The position numbers and the translations under genes were made by a program. Shown piece after piece: positions 17,349-27,500 of a stretch of DNA of 58,150 nucleotides. Source of the stretch: Muribaculaceae bacterium (GTDB taxonomy: Bacteria; Bacteroidota; Bacteroidia; Bacteroidales; Muribaculaceae); assembly GCA_017962765.1 (NCBI GenBank), contig JAGCUP010000194.1, forward strand, positions 1 through 58,150, given 5' to 3'. The notes beneath the pieces are model-generated. The model was not told the DNA's origin, did no database searches, and saw only the letters and a list, made by a program, of their open reading frames with translations. Position 1 is the stretch's first letter, and each line of letters opens with the position of its first letter.

Positions 17349-18179
17349 TTATTGGAGCAGGATGTTGTAGAGAGCGGTCACGTCAGAACCGTTCACGATA
17401 TTGTCACCGTTCACATCGGGATTGCCTGCCACAGTAGCGCCGTCAAGGAGCACGTTGTAAAGGGCAGTCACATCGGCGCCACTCACGACACCGTCGCCAT
17501 TGACGTCACCCTGTGCGAAGCCACCAACTGCAGCAATAGTGAAGGTCATGTTCGCGCGATCCACAGTGAGAATGTACTTGCCAGCGATGGGCAGCTCGAA
17601 GTTCATACCAGGAATGGTAAGCGTGAGCGGAGTCTTGTTGTCGATTTGCTCTTGAGTGATAACGAAGTTGTTACCATCGGTAGCACCACCGTACCACTTG
17701 CCAAACTCATCGACGAACTTGAACTCGGCGTTACCCTCAGTGGGCATTGCAATTTCAATCTCGATAGTGTAGAGGCCGTCTTCGCCCTTCTCCATAGCAA
17801 CCATGTCTTCGCTCCAATTGGTGAACGAACCGGCCACATACATAGCCTCCTCGGGCCAATCGCCCTCGATGACGAGCGTGCCGTCCTCGAGGCTGGCGGT
17901 CAGCGTCCATTCGCCGGCGGGGATGCGGAATGCCTGGCCCTTAGCGATGAGGCTAAGGTCGGCACCCATCTGATCCTTCATGACCACGAAGTCGCCATCG
18001 CTGTCGGCACCCCACAGGTACTCGTCGATGGTCCACTCTTCGGTCTCGGCCAGTTGGGTCGTGAACTTGAAGCAGCCTTCCTCTTCGGGAGTAATGGTTG
18101 CGGTATAGACTTGCTGGCTGGGATCGTAGGTCATCTTCAGGCCCTCGTTGGGCTTCCAGCCTTGGAAGTCGCCATGCAC
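17349..18179 (-). CDS. C-terminal fragment of a secreted protein, with dockerin-like tail (split by in-frame TAA)
   Basis: These 276 codons continue in the same frame directly after the TAA at 18182-18180 that ends the upstream gene. There is no ATG or signal peptide; the first codon is GTG. The sequence begins inside a beta-strand motif (VHGDFQGW) and contains SusE/F-like beta-sandwich modules (MYVAGSFTNWSEDM). It ends in two dockerin-like repeats (GDVNGDGVVSGADVTALYNV, DVNGDNIVNGSDVTALYN). Changing the TAA to Tyr would restore LYVHGDFQGW, matching the second module's MYVAGSFTNW. It is therefore best read as the separated C-terminus of one about 842-codon gene, made only by readthrough or internal initiation. 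Confidence 0.75.
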   Translation of the reverse strand: MHGDFQGWKPNEGLKMTYDPSQQVYTATITPEEEGCFKFTTQLAETEEWTIDEYLWGADSDGDFVVMKDQMGADLSLIAKGQAFRIPAGEWTLTASLEDGTLVIEGDWPEEAMYVAGSFTNWSEDMVAMEKGEDGLYTIEIEIAMPTEGNAEFKFVDEFGKWYGGATDGNNFVITQEQIDNKTPLTLTIPGMNFELPIAGKYILTVDRANMTFTIAAVGGFAQGDVNGDGVVSGADVTALYNVLLDGATVAGNPDVNGDNIVNGSDVTALYNILLQ

Positions 18180-19877
18180 TTAGAGGTAGGGAGTCTCGGC
18201 GGGATCGCCTTGAACGACATCGATGTAATAAATGGCACCAGGATAGTTAATTTTCACCTTGCATGCACGGCCATCAATACCTTCGGCAGGTTCCACGGTG
18301 ATGGTGGCTGTCGAAACGCCAGTGAACTCATCATCCTCATACTCGTCGGCGATTTCAACGCTCAGCCAGTCGGGAAGGTCGTTGCCAAACTCGTCGGTAA
18401 CGATAGCGTCCTCCACGGGTTCAGAGCTGTAGAGGCTCACGCTGTTTCCAAATTGCTTAGCCTGTGCCTCCGAGAAGCCCATTGCCACAAGCGAGTCGGT
18501 GTTAGCAGTACCGTCGAGGTAGAAATAGCGAGCGGTACCTTCGGTCTCCACAGTGTAGTTACCCACCAGGTAGGGGTTAATCACATCAAGGAATATACTA
18601 GGTGCCACATAACCGACAGGACTAGTAAAGAAGTCGTTCAAGCCATAGTTGCGAACAGGAACACCACCGGCCTCGTTCACATGGCTCATATAACCGTGCT
18701 GGCCCCATCCTTCATCCCATGTGTCAATGGAAACATACATGGTGAAGTCGGCAATATTAGGATTGTCATAACCCGAAATGACGATAGCCACTTCGTCATC
18801 AATAGTCGGAGTCACATCAAGATCTTGGCCTGCGCCCGGATCATATTCAGAGAAAGTGAACTGAAGGTAGCCGCTGGCATCAGTATTCTCATCAACGGTG
18901 ACCTTTGCCGAAGCAATCTCTTCACCGTATTGAAGAATTTCCTCACCATCTTCTTCCATGTTGGTACGTCCAGCCACCTTATAAACCTTCACATACAGGT
19001 CAACCTTGGCGCCAGGAAGCACCGAAAGACGACCATAATCGACAAATACCGAACGAAGTCCAAAGGGGTTCTCGGGTTTCTCGAGATAGAGCGTCATAGC
19101 GTTCCAGCCACTGAGGTTGTGGCCAAACCACATACCAGCACTTTGTCCGTTGATAGTATCTGCCTGTGCGCCACTATAGCTTGTCATTGCATAAGTCTCC
19201 GATGGGTCATCACGGTCACCCACGAACGATTTGGGAGAAACCACGAAATAGCCATAGGTATCCTCCTCACCCTCAGCGAACCAATAGACGGGGTCAGGAA
19301 CACAGACAATCGACGAGTGGAAGGTAGAGCCATTGTAAGTGGTGTGATTGAAATAATCCACGCCATCACCCACACTGAGGATAGGCACTGAGTCACTTTC
19401 CTCTTGATACTGCATGGTGATAGCCTGCACGCCCTCGGCGCTTAGCCACTGGCGAGCCCAGGTCTCTGTTTTCTCATTATAGACATACATCTGAGCCAGC
19501 CAGTCATAATTGCTGGCATTGTTGGCGATGTAGGTAACTGGGCTATAGGCCTTTCCGAAAAGGAATCCCTTGCCACTATACCAATATCCAGCGGTTGAAC
19601 GGCAACCATAGAATGTGCCGGCGGGACGCTTGTAGTAAGCTTCGCCCTCGAGGGGAGCGGCCTTCCTGGGGCGATTCAAGCGATTGGCGGCACGCTGCTC
19701 GTCAGTTGCCATCTGAATAGCACCACCGTCAATCTTTTTAAAGTCGCCCTTCTCCTTGTTCAAAGTCACTGAAGCCTGCTTCTTGTCGAAGGAAGACTTC
19801 GCCACATTTTTCGGTGCGGCGGCAGAAGCGCCGAATGCGACCAATGCGGCCAACGCGATAAGGTAGAATTTCTTCAT
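18180..19877 (-). CDS. Secreted BACON-like multidomain protein, N-terminal part of a gene split by TAA
   Basis: This part has 565 residues with signal peptide MKKFYLIALAALVAFGASA. Its architecture parallels the 15469-17163 protein: YYKRPAGTFYGCRSTAGYWY aligns with YYSRPLGTFFTGLSLDGYGF, and both have a BACON-like sandwich near the end (here ending YYIDVVQGDPAETPYL). It lacks the dockerin tail because the frame stops at TAA 18182-18180; the tail is encoded in frame immediately afterwards. If secreted as is, it would lose the putative anchor. The substrate or role is unknown. A weak -7-like TAATTTTG lies at 19932-19925. Confidence 0.75.
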   Translation of the reverse strand: MKKFYLIALAALVAFGASAAAPKNVAKSSFDKKQASVTLNKEKGDFKKIDGGAIQMATDEQRAANRLNRPRKAAPLEGEAYYKRPAGTFYGCRSTAGYWYSGKGFLFGKAYSPVTYIANNASNYDWLAQMYVYNEKTETWARQWLSAEGVQAITMQYQEESDSVPILSVGDGVDYFNHTTYNGSTFHSSIVCVPDPVYWFAEGEEDTYGYFVVSPKSFVGDRDDPSETYAMTSYSGAQADTINGQSAGMWFGHNLSGWNAMTLYLEKPENPFGLRSVFVDYGRLSVLPGAKVDLYVKVYKVAGRTNMEEDGEEILQYGEEIASAKVTVDENTDASGYLQFTFSEYDPGAGQDLDVTPTIDDEVAIVISGYDNPNIADFTMYVSIDTWDEGWGQHGYMSHVNEAGGVPVRNYGLNDFFTSPVGYVAPSIFLDVINPYLVGNYTVETEGTARYFYLDGTANTDSLVAMGFSEAQAKQFGNSVSLYSSEPVEDAIVTDEFGNDLPDWLSVEIADEYEDDEFTGVSTATITVEPAEGIDGRACKVKINYPGAIYYIDVVQGDPAETPYL

Positions 19878-19949
19878 ACTTTAAAAAATTAAAAAAGTTA
19901 ATAAAAACAGAAAATATAATCTCTCAAAATTAAGATATTCATTTTAATC

Positions 19950-19993
19950 GTTGCGGGCCGTGTCACTGCAAAACAAGGGGCACGCCCCGCAAC
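19950..19993 (-). terminator. Hairpin downstream of the DUF4302 frame
   Basis: 19950-19962 (GTTGCGGGCCGTG) pairs with 19981-19993 with one mismatch. It lies 14 bases after the DUF4302 stop on the minus strand. The following T-tract is weak (ATTAAAAT on the plus strand before the stem). Confidence 0.5.
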
Positions 19994-20006
19994 AATATCT
20001 TCCACT

Positions 20007-20933
20007 TTACCTCAGCGTCACGTACACGAAACTGTTGGGGGCACTCTTTTCGGCAAGCTTAATCTTCGAGGGCATCAACACGTTATCCACACTCATTACA
20101 AGATTTTGTGAGCCTATATAGTTGACAAATTCGCCAAAGGCGGGCACGTTGACGCAATAGTTCATGGCACCGGTCTCACCGTCGGTCGAGCTCATGTTAA
20201 TCTTAATCTCATTCTCGCCCACTTTTTCGATATTGGTGAAGAGGTGCGAATTAAGGTTACCCGACTTGAGCTTGAGACGGAGCAACATACCCGGACGCTG
20301 CAACGAAGTTATCCACAAGAAGTCGAGATAGGTGAGCGAAGTGTTTTTGTTGAATGCGGGGAAGCCGGCTTGGGCGGCTGCCAGCAGGTCACCAAGTTTA
20401 CCTCCGCGGTCACTCTCGTTCAAACTTATACGCCACGTGCGGGCTTTGTCGGTAAAGAAGTCGAACAGCGCCGGGCCAGTGATTTTTGTGACGCCATCAT
20501 CGGCCAACAACGTGCCATCCTCCTGGAAATAGAAGTCCTGGACAGCGTTGGCGCTGGCATCATACTCTGAAAGAAATTCCAACGGCTCGTAGAAATGGAT
20601 GCCGGTGGGCGTCAACATGAGCGTGGCGTGTTCGCGCTCGCTCACGGCATCACCGCCCTCAGGCACAAAGAGCCAGAGGAAACGACGCAGGTCGGGAGTC
20701 ATCGACTGGTTGCCGGGAAGCGAAGCCTCATAGTCGCTCAAAATAAAGCGCTTGCCCGATGGGCAGGTCATGTAGAGCGTGTTCACCTTTAGCGCAAAGT
20801 AGTTGCTCTCGTTGGCAACACCCTGCTCCACCCAAGCCTCGTCGTCGGTGTCGGCCGGCAGACGATTCATGGTCATCAACAATCCGTGCTTCTTTCCGCG
20901 CAACACGCAAGAGTTCTCTTCACGCGAGAGCAC
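20007..20933 (-). CDS. DUF4302 lipoprotein, C-terminal fragment after in-frame TAG
   Basis: This 308-codon frame begins at GTG 20933, but it is in the same frame as the lipoprotein gene upstream and separated from it only by TAG at 20954-20952 and six sense codons (GDFEFN). It has no signal peptide. The sequence LSREENSCVLRGKKHG, followed by TMNRLP, is the typical middle of DUF4302 proteins (Bacteroidota lipoproteins encoded with SusC/SusD pairs). It should be the mature bulk of that protein. Unless TAG is read through, the product is not exported and is probably not made. Confidence 0.72.
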   Translation of the reverse strand: MLSREENSCVLRGKKHGLLMTMNRLPADTDDEAWVEQGVANESNYFALKVNTLYMTCPSGKRFILSDYEASLPGNQSMTPDLRRFLWLFVPEGGDAVSEREHATLMLTPTGIHFYEPLEFLSEYDASANAVQDFYFQEDGTLLADDGVTKITGPALFDFFTDKARTWRISLNESDRGGKLGDLLAAAQAGFPAFNKNTSLTYLDFLWITSLQRPGMLLRLKLKSGNLNSHLFTNIEKVGENEIKINMSSTDGETGAMNYCVNVPAFGEFVNYIGSQNLVMSVDNVLMPSKIKLAEKSAPNSFVYVTLR

Positions 20934-20951
20934 GTTGAACTCGAAATCTCC

Positions 20952-21419
20952 CTAGTGACCAGCACCATTGGCACGAGAGGCGCCTGGCGGGATAATGCCT
21001 GGATCACAGAAGAAGTGGAAAGCTTCATTAAGCGAGCAGAACGAGATACTGGGGCCATCGTCGCCTTGCACTTCCCAGAGTGAAGTGTCCTTGATATAGC
21101 CCTTGCTCATGTCAACATCTTCACCGCTGCTCGACCCAGTCATAAACTTATTGTCGCCGGCGATATCGACCGAGCCATCGTTATGGAAAGTGACCACAAA
21201 GTAGAAGCCATGCTCTTCGGTGTTGGCAAAATAGAGAAGCTCCCACTTGCCGCCATTGGCAGTGAAATAGTCCTTATATTCGGTGATGGCCTTGTCGAGA
21301 CGCGTTGCCGCGCTCTCGTCGAAAATGTCGTCAATCTCGGTGGGTGCACAAGCTCCCAGCGCGAGCGTAAGCGCCGCAAAGGTCACCGCAATGTTAAATA
21401 TCTTTTTCATCATAATCAT
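20952..21419 (-). CDS. DUF4302 lipoprotein, N-terminal fragment ending at an in-frame TAG
   Basis: This part has 155 residues with a lipoprotein signal (MKKIFNIAVTFAALTLALGA, Cys about residue 23). It continues with DESAATRLDKAITEYKDYF, GKWELLYFANTEEHGFYF and the FHNDGSVDI strand, which fit the DUF4302 N-terminus. It stops at TAG in the glycine-rich stretch NGAGH-stop-GDFEF, although the family continues for about 300 more residues, which are present in frame downstream. The start could be 21419, 21413 or 21410. It is the fourth gene of the SusC/SusD unit. Confidence 0.75.
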   Translation of the reverse strand: MIMMKKIFNIAVTFAALTLALGACAPTEIDDIFDESAATRLDKAITEYKDYFTANGGKWELLYFANTEEHGFYFVVTFHNDGSVDIAGDNKFMTGSSSGEDVDMSKGYIKDTSLWEVQGDDGPSISFCSLNEAFHFFCDPGIIPPGASRANGAGH

Positions 21420-21452
21420 ATTCTTTTTAGATGGTTAAGAACTGCTTTGCCA

Positions 21453-22691
21453 TTATTTAATGTTATAAACTTGCTGGCGCAAAGCTTCGATATCATAGTT
21501 TAGCTGACGATATTGCACCACGGCACGCAACTGGTCAAGGTCGATGTTCCACTCTTCCTTGAACCATGTGCGGGCAATTTGCAGCTTCTGGTTGATGACT
21601 GCCACCCCATCGACACCGTCTTCATCGGGTACGGCGTACACCTTGATGGGAATGCGCTCACCGTTGGAGTCAAGCACATAGTTGCTATTGTCGCAGCGCT
21701 GGCCATTGGCGTCGATGCGGTTGCCCTCGCTGTCCTTGGTGATGGGGGCCACACCTTTCTGATAAGCGTTGCGGTAAATGTAAGTGCCATCTTCGAGTTC
21801 CGTCACAGAACCCTCGAACAAATATTTGAGGTTGTCGGGGTCGGAGGCATCGTTATTGTCATAATAGTAGAAGCAATAGTAGATGGCATCGTCATCGTTA
21901 GCATCCTCGGCATCAGTAGCCCAGCCGCGGCTGGCTTTGAGCAGAATGCGGTCCCACTCCTCTTGGGTGCGAGTGATGTAATTGGCGATAATCTCGGCAA
22001 AGTCCTCACGCATCTGGCTCGATGCGTAGGGAGTGACAAATCCCAATGAGTTCACCACGCCGTCGTTACGGTTCTGCCAGTTGGAGTTGTCGTAGTGGGC
22101 GTTGGAGATAGTTTGGAATTCCTTGGGAATGCTCTTGTGCTGGTGCAAGATGTGCGAGAACTCGTGGTGCATCGTGCGGAAGAGGTACTCGTTGAGGTCG
22201 GCGAAGTTGTCGATACGGGCCTCGTTCACACGGAACAGCGTCACCTTGATACCACCCTCGGCAAGACCGAGCAAGATGGTGCCCGAACTGGGGTTATAGG
22301 CCGGTGAGCCCACGAGCATGAGAATGCGGGGGCCGTAGGTCTTAAGGAACTCTTGGTCGCCGGTCACCTCGGAGTAAGCATCGTACCAGAGGTACTTGGT
22401 GAGCACTGCAATGTCAAGCGATTTCTCGTAACTCGCCGGCAACAGGTTGTAGTTCATATTGGTACCCACGTCCTCATATTTGTACAAGAACTCGACGTTA
22501 TACACGTCGCGGAAGTTTTCCTTGAGCCACGTATCGAGCTGATAAGTGGCACTATTGGGGTCAATTTCGTCCGGCACATCGGGGAAGATGGTGGGGCCTA
22601 AATCGTCCTCGCTACACGAAGTGAACGAAAATGTGACCAGCACCGCCAGGGCTATCCCCGAAAGGTAGTTGAATATCTTTGTTTTCATCAT
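21453..22691 (-). CDS. Substrate import-associated zinc metallohydrolase lipoprotein
   Basis: This 412-residue lipoprotein (signal ending VTFSFTSC) carries the gluzincin motif H-E-F-S-H in TMHHEFSHILHQHKSIPKEF (about residues 172-191). A later downstream Glu in REDFAEIIANYI is a plausible third ligand. It matches the family named substrate import-associated zinc metallohydrolase lipoprotein, found beside SusC/SusD pairs. It is probably a surface or periplasmic peptidase that processes a protein substrate before or after import. Its start lies 9 bases from the SusD stop, and the DUF4302 gene follows. Confidence 0.85.
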   Translation of the reverse strand: MMKTKIFNYLSGIALAVLVTFSFTSCSEDDLGPTIFPDVPDEIDPNSATYQLDTWLKENFRDVYNVEFLYKYEDVGTNMNYNLLPASYEKSLDIAVLTKYLWYDAYSEVTGDQEFLKTYGPRILMLVGSPAYNPSSGTILLGLAEGGIKVTLFRVNEARIDNFADLNEYLFRTMHHEFSHILHQHKSIPKEFQTISNAHYDNSNWQNRNDGVVNSLGFVTPYASSQMREDFAEIIANYITRTQEEWDRILLKASRGWATDAEDANDDDAIYYCFYYYDNNDASDPDNLKYLFEGSVTELEDGTYIYRNAYQKGVAPITKDSEGNRIDANGQRCDNSNYVLDSNGERIPIKVYAVPDEDGVDGVAVINQKLQIARTWFKEEWNIDLDQLRAVVQYRQLNYDIEALRQQVYNIK

Positions 22692-22700
22692 CGTAGCTTC

Positions 22701-24470
22701 TTATTGTTCGTTAATAGTGGTGGCTTCGAATTTCTTCAGGCTGCCCTCGTCGAGTTTCACGTCGACCGAACGCTCATTGCGCTCAAGTCCGGCGGCGATG
22801 ACCTCGTTGGGGATTTGCAGTGCGTAGCGCGGGTCGTTGGTTTGGAGCACGACCTCGTCGGCATTACGTCCAATGTAATGGACCAGCGACAAGCCGTAAC
22901 GCTTGATGTCGAACCAGCGGGTGCCATTGTGGAGATTCTCGATGCGGCGGAAGTGGAGCACGCATTGCAAGTAAGGACGGATTTCGTCGGTCACATGATA
23001 GCTGCAGGGGCAAATCTCGTCAATGTGGAGGGGCTTGGCAATACCGTAGCCAATGTTCTTGGAATACTTCTCGCCTAACTCGGAGCGCTTGCCAAGGTTC
23101 TCGACATACTGGGCCTCCTTTTCGTTGTAGAACGAGATCACGTTGGCCTTGGTGAAGTCGCGCATACCACTTTCACCACGCGAATGCTTGCGGTGGGCAT
23201 CTTCCCACACCTTGAGGTCGGCAAAACCACCGTCGATGTCACCAAGGAAGAACTTGGCCTCGGCGCGGTTGAGCAGAGCCTCCTCGCCGGTGAACTCGGT
23301 GCGCACGATGTGTGCATAGCCAATGCCGGCAATCTTGTCGGTGTATTCAAATTGCTCGCCGAGCGGGGCTCCGAACCAAATGCCATACTCACGCTCGCTG
23401 TTCACAAAGAGGAAGCCGTTGAAGCACGGGTTCATGGCGAATGACTCGCCACCGCCGGTAGAACGCCAAATCTCGCTCACCCACGACGGGCCGGGGCCCT
23501 GGACGGTGGCGCGGAGGGCGATGCCGTTACAAGCATAACGGCGACCGCCGCTGAAGTGGCGTGCCATGGTGGAGTAAGTGGAAATCACCATAAAGTTGCG
23601 GGGATGGATGGCATTGCTGTAGTAGCGGCCAAAGTCGCTCAGATAATAGAGGTTCTCCTGGCTCCACAACTCACTCATGTAGGGCATAGGATCCACGTCG
23701 GCTCCGCCAAAGGCAGCGTTGGAATATTCCACAACCTTATCATACTCGCGCTTTTGCAGATAGAAACGCGAAGCGAAAGTATTAGCAGCCTGACGATTGA
23801 AGTGGTACTTGGGAATCTCATAGAGACCGTCGTTAATCAGGGGCAGGCCCTCGACGAGGTCGGCCTCAATCTTGTCGTAAGTCTCTTTGAGCGTACCGCG
23901 CTCATAGTGGACGAGCACCTTGGTCTCGGGCTTAGTAATATAAGGTATACCGGGCTTGCTCAAGTTGGGCTGTCCGTAAGGCATGCAGAAGAGCTGGGCA
24001 AGGATAAAGTGGTTGTAAGCACGGCACAACAAGGCTTCGCCCTTGACGGCCTTAAGCATATCGCTGTTGTCGCCTTCGGCCTCGAACTGCTCCACTTTTT
24101 CAAGCACAGCGTTGCACACCGCGATGGCGTGGTACTGCGATTCCCACACCGAGCTGGGCGAGTCGCTGCCACTTTCGCTGCGGCAATCCTCCCAAGCAAA
24201 AAGCTCATCGTCGTTACGGTTGTAAGACGAGAGGTTATAACGCACACCAGCGTCGGTGGGCGCATTGTTGTCAACCAAGTTGTCGCTCGAGAACTCTCCC
24301 AGCAGGCCATAGTTCGACGAGGGATATGCGTCGACCATGAGCATGCGCAGCTGCTCCACATTATTGAGCGTGACGCGCGTGTCGGTTTCCTTGTCGAGGA
24401 AATCCTTGCACGAGGCCATAGCTAAGAGTGCCGCCACAACAGGTAATAAAATGATATATCTGAATTTCAT
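22701..24470 (-). CDS. SusD/RagB family nutrient-binding outer membrane lipoprotein
   Basis: This 589-residue lipoprotein (signal ending LLAMASC, followed by KDFLDKETDTRVT) has the SusD pattern: an N-terminal helix region with TPR-like pairs (LCRAYNHFILAQLFCMPYG, NRQAANTFASRFYL) and the conserved C-terminal stretch (HNGTRWFDIKRYGL). SusD proteins form the lid of the SusC channel and bind the substrate. It is paired with SusC 48 bases upstream. With no glycoside hydrolase nearby and a metallohydrolase downstream, the cargo is more likely a peptide or protein. Confidence 0.92.
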   Translation of the reverse strand: MKFRYIILLPVVAALLAMASCKDFLDKETDTRVTLNNVEQLRMLMVDAYPSSNYGLLGEFSSDNLVDNNAPTDAGVRYNLSSYNRNDDELFAWEDCRSESGSDSPSSVWESQYHAIAVCNAVLEKVEQFEAEGDNSDMLKAVKGEALLCRAYNHFILAQLFCMPYGQPNLSKPGIPYITKPETKVLVHYERGTLKETYDKIEADLVEGLPLINDGLYEIPKYHFNRQAANTFASRFYLQKREYDKVVEYSNAAFGGADVDPMPYMSELWSQENLYYLSDFGRYYSNAIHPRNFMVISTYSTMARHFSGGRRYACNGIALRATVQGPGPSWVSEIWRSTGGGESFAMNPCFNGFLFVNSEREYGIWFGAPLGEQFEYTDKIAGIGYAHIVRTEFTGEEALLNRAEAKFFLGDIDGGFADLKVWEDAHRKHSRGESGMRDFTKANVISFYNEKEAQYVENLGKRSELGEKYSKNIGYGIAKPLHIDEICPCSYHVTDEIRPYLQCVLHFRRIENLHNGTRWFDIKRYGLSLVHYIGRNADEVVLQTNDPRYALQIPNEVIAAGLERNERSVDVKLDEGSLKKFEATTINEQ

Positions 24471-24518
24471 AATGTTATATGTCTTTTATCGATAATCTGA
24501 TTTCTTTCTGTCAACTCT

Positions 24519-27500
24519 TTAGAGCCCGAAACGGACCGTGAGCGTGAATTGCTTGGGCGACGGGCTGGCCACACCACCGCTGTTGAAGAACTCGGGGTCT
24601 TGGCCGTTGAGTTTCTTGTCGGCATAGAGCAGGCACAGGTTGGTAGTGCTCAGCTTGAGGCTGGCAGTGCGCAGGCGCAGGGCCTTAAGCACGCGATCGG
24701 GCAGGTCATAGGTGAGCGAAACCTCCTTGAGGCGAATGAAGTCGCCCTTGGCGATGCGCTCGGTTGAATAGTTATAGGAGTTGTAGATGATGTTCATCGA
24801 CGTGCCGCCATAGTTGGCATACTGACGGCGCGAAGCGATGGTGGGCACCGTGGTAAGGTTCTCGTCGCCAGGCATGACCCAACGATTCTTGAACTCCTTG
24901 GGAAGAGCGCTCATGTCGCTGTAAGCATAAGCGAAGTCGGGGCTCAAACGCAGCTTGTTGCCAAACGAGTAGGTAAGGAACACGTTCAGGTGGAAGCCCT
25001 TCCAACTGAAATTGTTGCCCAAACCGCCGGTAATAAGCGGGTCAACAGGACCTTCATATTTCAAGAAGCCGATTTTCTCGAACTCTTGGAAGTAGATACC
25101 ATCGGTGGTCACATTACCCTCGTCGTCGAGGAAGGTGGGAAGACCTTCACTGTTGAGGCCTACGAAAGGAATCGAGAAGACGGCACGCACGGGATAGTCC
25201 TGAAGTGCGAAACCAGTACCCTGAACCAGGTCGATGATGCGCGAACGAGACACGAGGTTCGTAATCTTGTTCTTGGCATAGGAGAAGGTCCAGTCGGTGG
25301 TCCACTCGAAGTCACCGGGCTTGATGGCCTCGAAATTCTTGGTAGAAATGGTGAACTCGACACCATGGCTGGCCATCTCGGCGACGTTAGCATACTTGCT
25401 GGTGACACCACCCACACCTTCGGTGTAAACGCGTCCAATCAGGTCATAGTTGTTACGCTTATACCAGTCGAAAGTGAAGTTGATGCGGTTGTTGAGGAAA
25501 CCGAGGTCGACACCAATGTCGAACTCGTGCTTCTTCTCGTAAGTGAGCTCTTCGTTAGCAATGTCGTCGAGCGACAGGCCAAGTTCCTTGTCTTCGGTCG
25601 TTGGACGCCACGGTTTATATGGGTTATAGATAGGGAGCGCGTTCGACACGAAAGCGGGGCCGGCATCGGCGGTCAGCGAGTAGCTGATACGTGCCTTGGC
25701 ATAGCTCCAAGCGCCGCTTAGATAGAAGCGCGAATCGGTGAAGAAGTGCTCGTTGCTCAAGTTCCAAGCACCCGATATGTTCCATGTGGGGAGCCAGCGG
25801 CTCTTGCGGGCTTTACCCAGACGGTTCGAACCCTCGTAGCGGTAAGTACCATTAATAATGTATCGCGTGTCGTAGGAGTACATCGCCTGGCCAATGTAGG
25901 CCATGTTGCGACGATAGGTCCACTGGTCGCTGAAGTAGTCGTGGTTCTCCTCACTGGCCTGCTTGAACAGGTCGGGATCCATGAAGGGGAGGTTACCATT
26001 GTCATAGACAATACCCCAGCCCTCGAAGTACTCGCTGTGACGGTCAATCTTGCCAACCTCGTAGCCAGCGAAGAGGCTCATGGTGTGGACGCGGTTGAAC
26101 GTCTTGTTGTATTGAGCGGTTCCACGCAAGTCATACTGGCTCATCGTGTTCACGTTCTGGAACTTGATACCACCCTTGGGAAGCACCGTCTTGGGAAGTG
26201 CTGCCTCGTCGTTGGGGTCGGTATAGAGGTAGGGGTTGGAGGCTCGAATCGTAGCATTCTCAGGAATGATACCGGCACGATAGGCGTTTGCCTGGTTACT
26301 GTTGTCCTTGATGTAGTGGTTGCGTGTACTCGTCGTCGAGCGGTAGCTACCAATCACGTTGAACTCCAGACCAGCGATGGGACGCCAGTTGATTTCGCCC
26401 TGGAACTTGAGGTCGGTCACGTTCAGGTCGATATAGTTGTTATCAAGCTCGTTAAAGATATTGAAATCTGCATAGTTGCGCGTGTAGGTCGCATTGGGGT
26501 CCATGGTGCGCGATGTGTTCAACGCGTAGCTATAGGGGTTGATATCGAAGCCACGGCTCACGGTACCGTTCACCACGTCGATGTCCTGGCTCAGGGTACC
26601 CGGCGCGCGCTGCTTGCGGTAGCTGTCGCTGGTGAGCAACTTCACGCGCAGGGTCTTCGACAGGTCGTAGCTGGCATTGGCGTTGAAGGTGTAACGGGTC
26701 ACCTCGCTCTGCTTGGTCCATCCCGGGTCGTACATCACCGAAGCCGAGGTGTAGAAGCGACCGCGATCGGTACCGCCGCTCACCGAGATGGCGTGGTTCT
26801 GGCTGATGTTCTGATTGAAGAGCAGGTCAAACCAGTCGGTGTTGCGGAACTCGGCCTCGCGCAGATAGGCGTTGCGTGCCGATAGCGTGTTAGGCAGGCC
26901 GTACTGTCCGTTCTCATACTGGTTGATGAGCTTGTACATCGTACCATAGACACCCGAGCTCGACGAGTTGGCCAGGCTGGCGAAGTTGAGCCATCCCTTT
27001 TGCTCCATCTCCTTGTAGATACCCATCTGCTCCTGTGAGTTACAGATGTTGAACTCTCTGTAACGCGGCTTGAGGCGCAAGGTGAACTCACCCGTATAAT
27101 TAATAGAGGTGTGGTCTTTCTTACCTTGCTTTGTCGTCACCACAATCACACCGGCCATAGCGCGGGCACCATAGATAGAGGTTGCCGAACCGTCCTTAAG
27201 GATTTGGAAGCTCTCGATGTCGTCGGCGTTGATACCGGCGATGGCGCTTGCAATCAGCGTCTCGGCGTCACCGCTCGAGAGAGCGTCGGCATCAAGCTCC
27301 ACGTTGTCCTCGAGGATCACGCCATCGACCACCCACAACGGCTTGCTGCTACCATAGATGGAGGTAGCACCACGCACACGAATCTTGGGAGCCGTACCGA
27401 AGGTACCACTCACGTTCTGCACACTCACACCGGCCACGCGGCCCTCAAGGGCGCGCGACGGGTCGGCGACACCATCGAGGCGGGCCTTCTCGGCGCTAAT

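Noticed and set aside
17352..19391. 679-codon open frame on the plus strand opposite the dockerin protein gene
   Set aside because: It is antisense to a frame with signal peptide, modules and dockerin repeats on the minus strand. Its translation has no recognisable motif, and open antisense frames are common where the sense gene avoids certain codons.
17349..21419. Selenocysteine or general stop-codon reassignment
   Set aside because: The two stops are TAA and TAG, not TGA, and the same codons end other genes normally (for example TAA for the M13 gene and TAG for the 49488 and zinc-ribbon FHA genes), so reassignment is unlikely.
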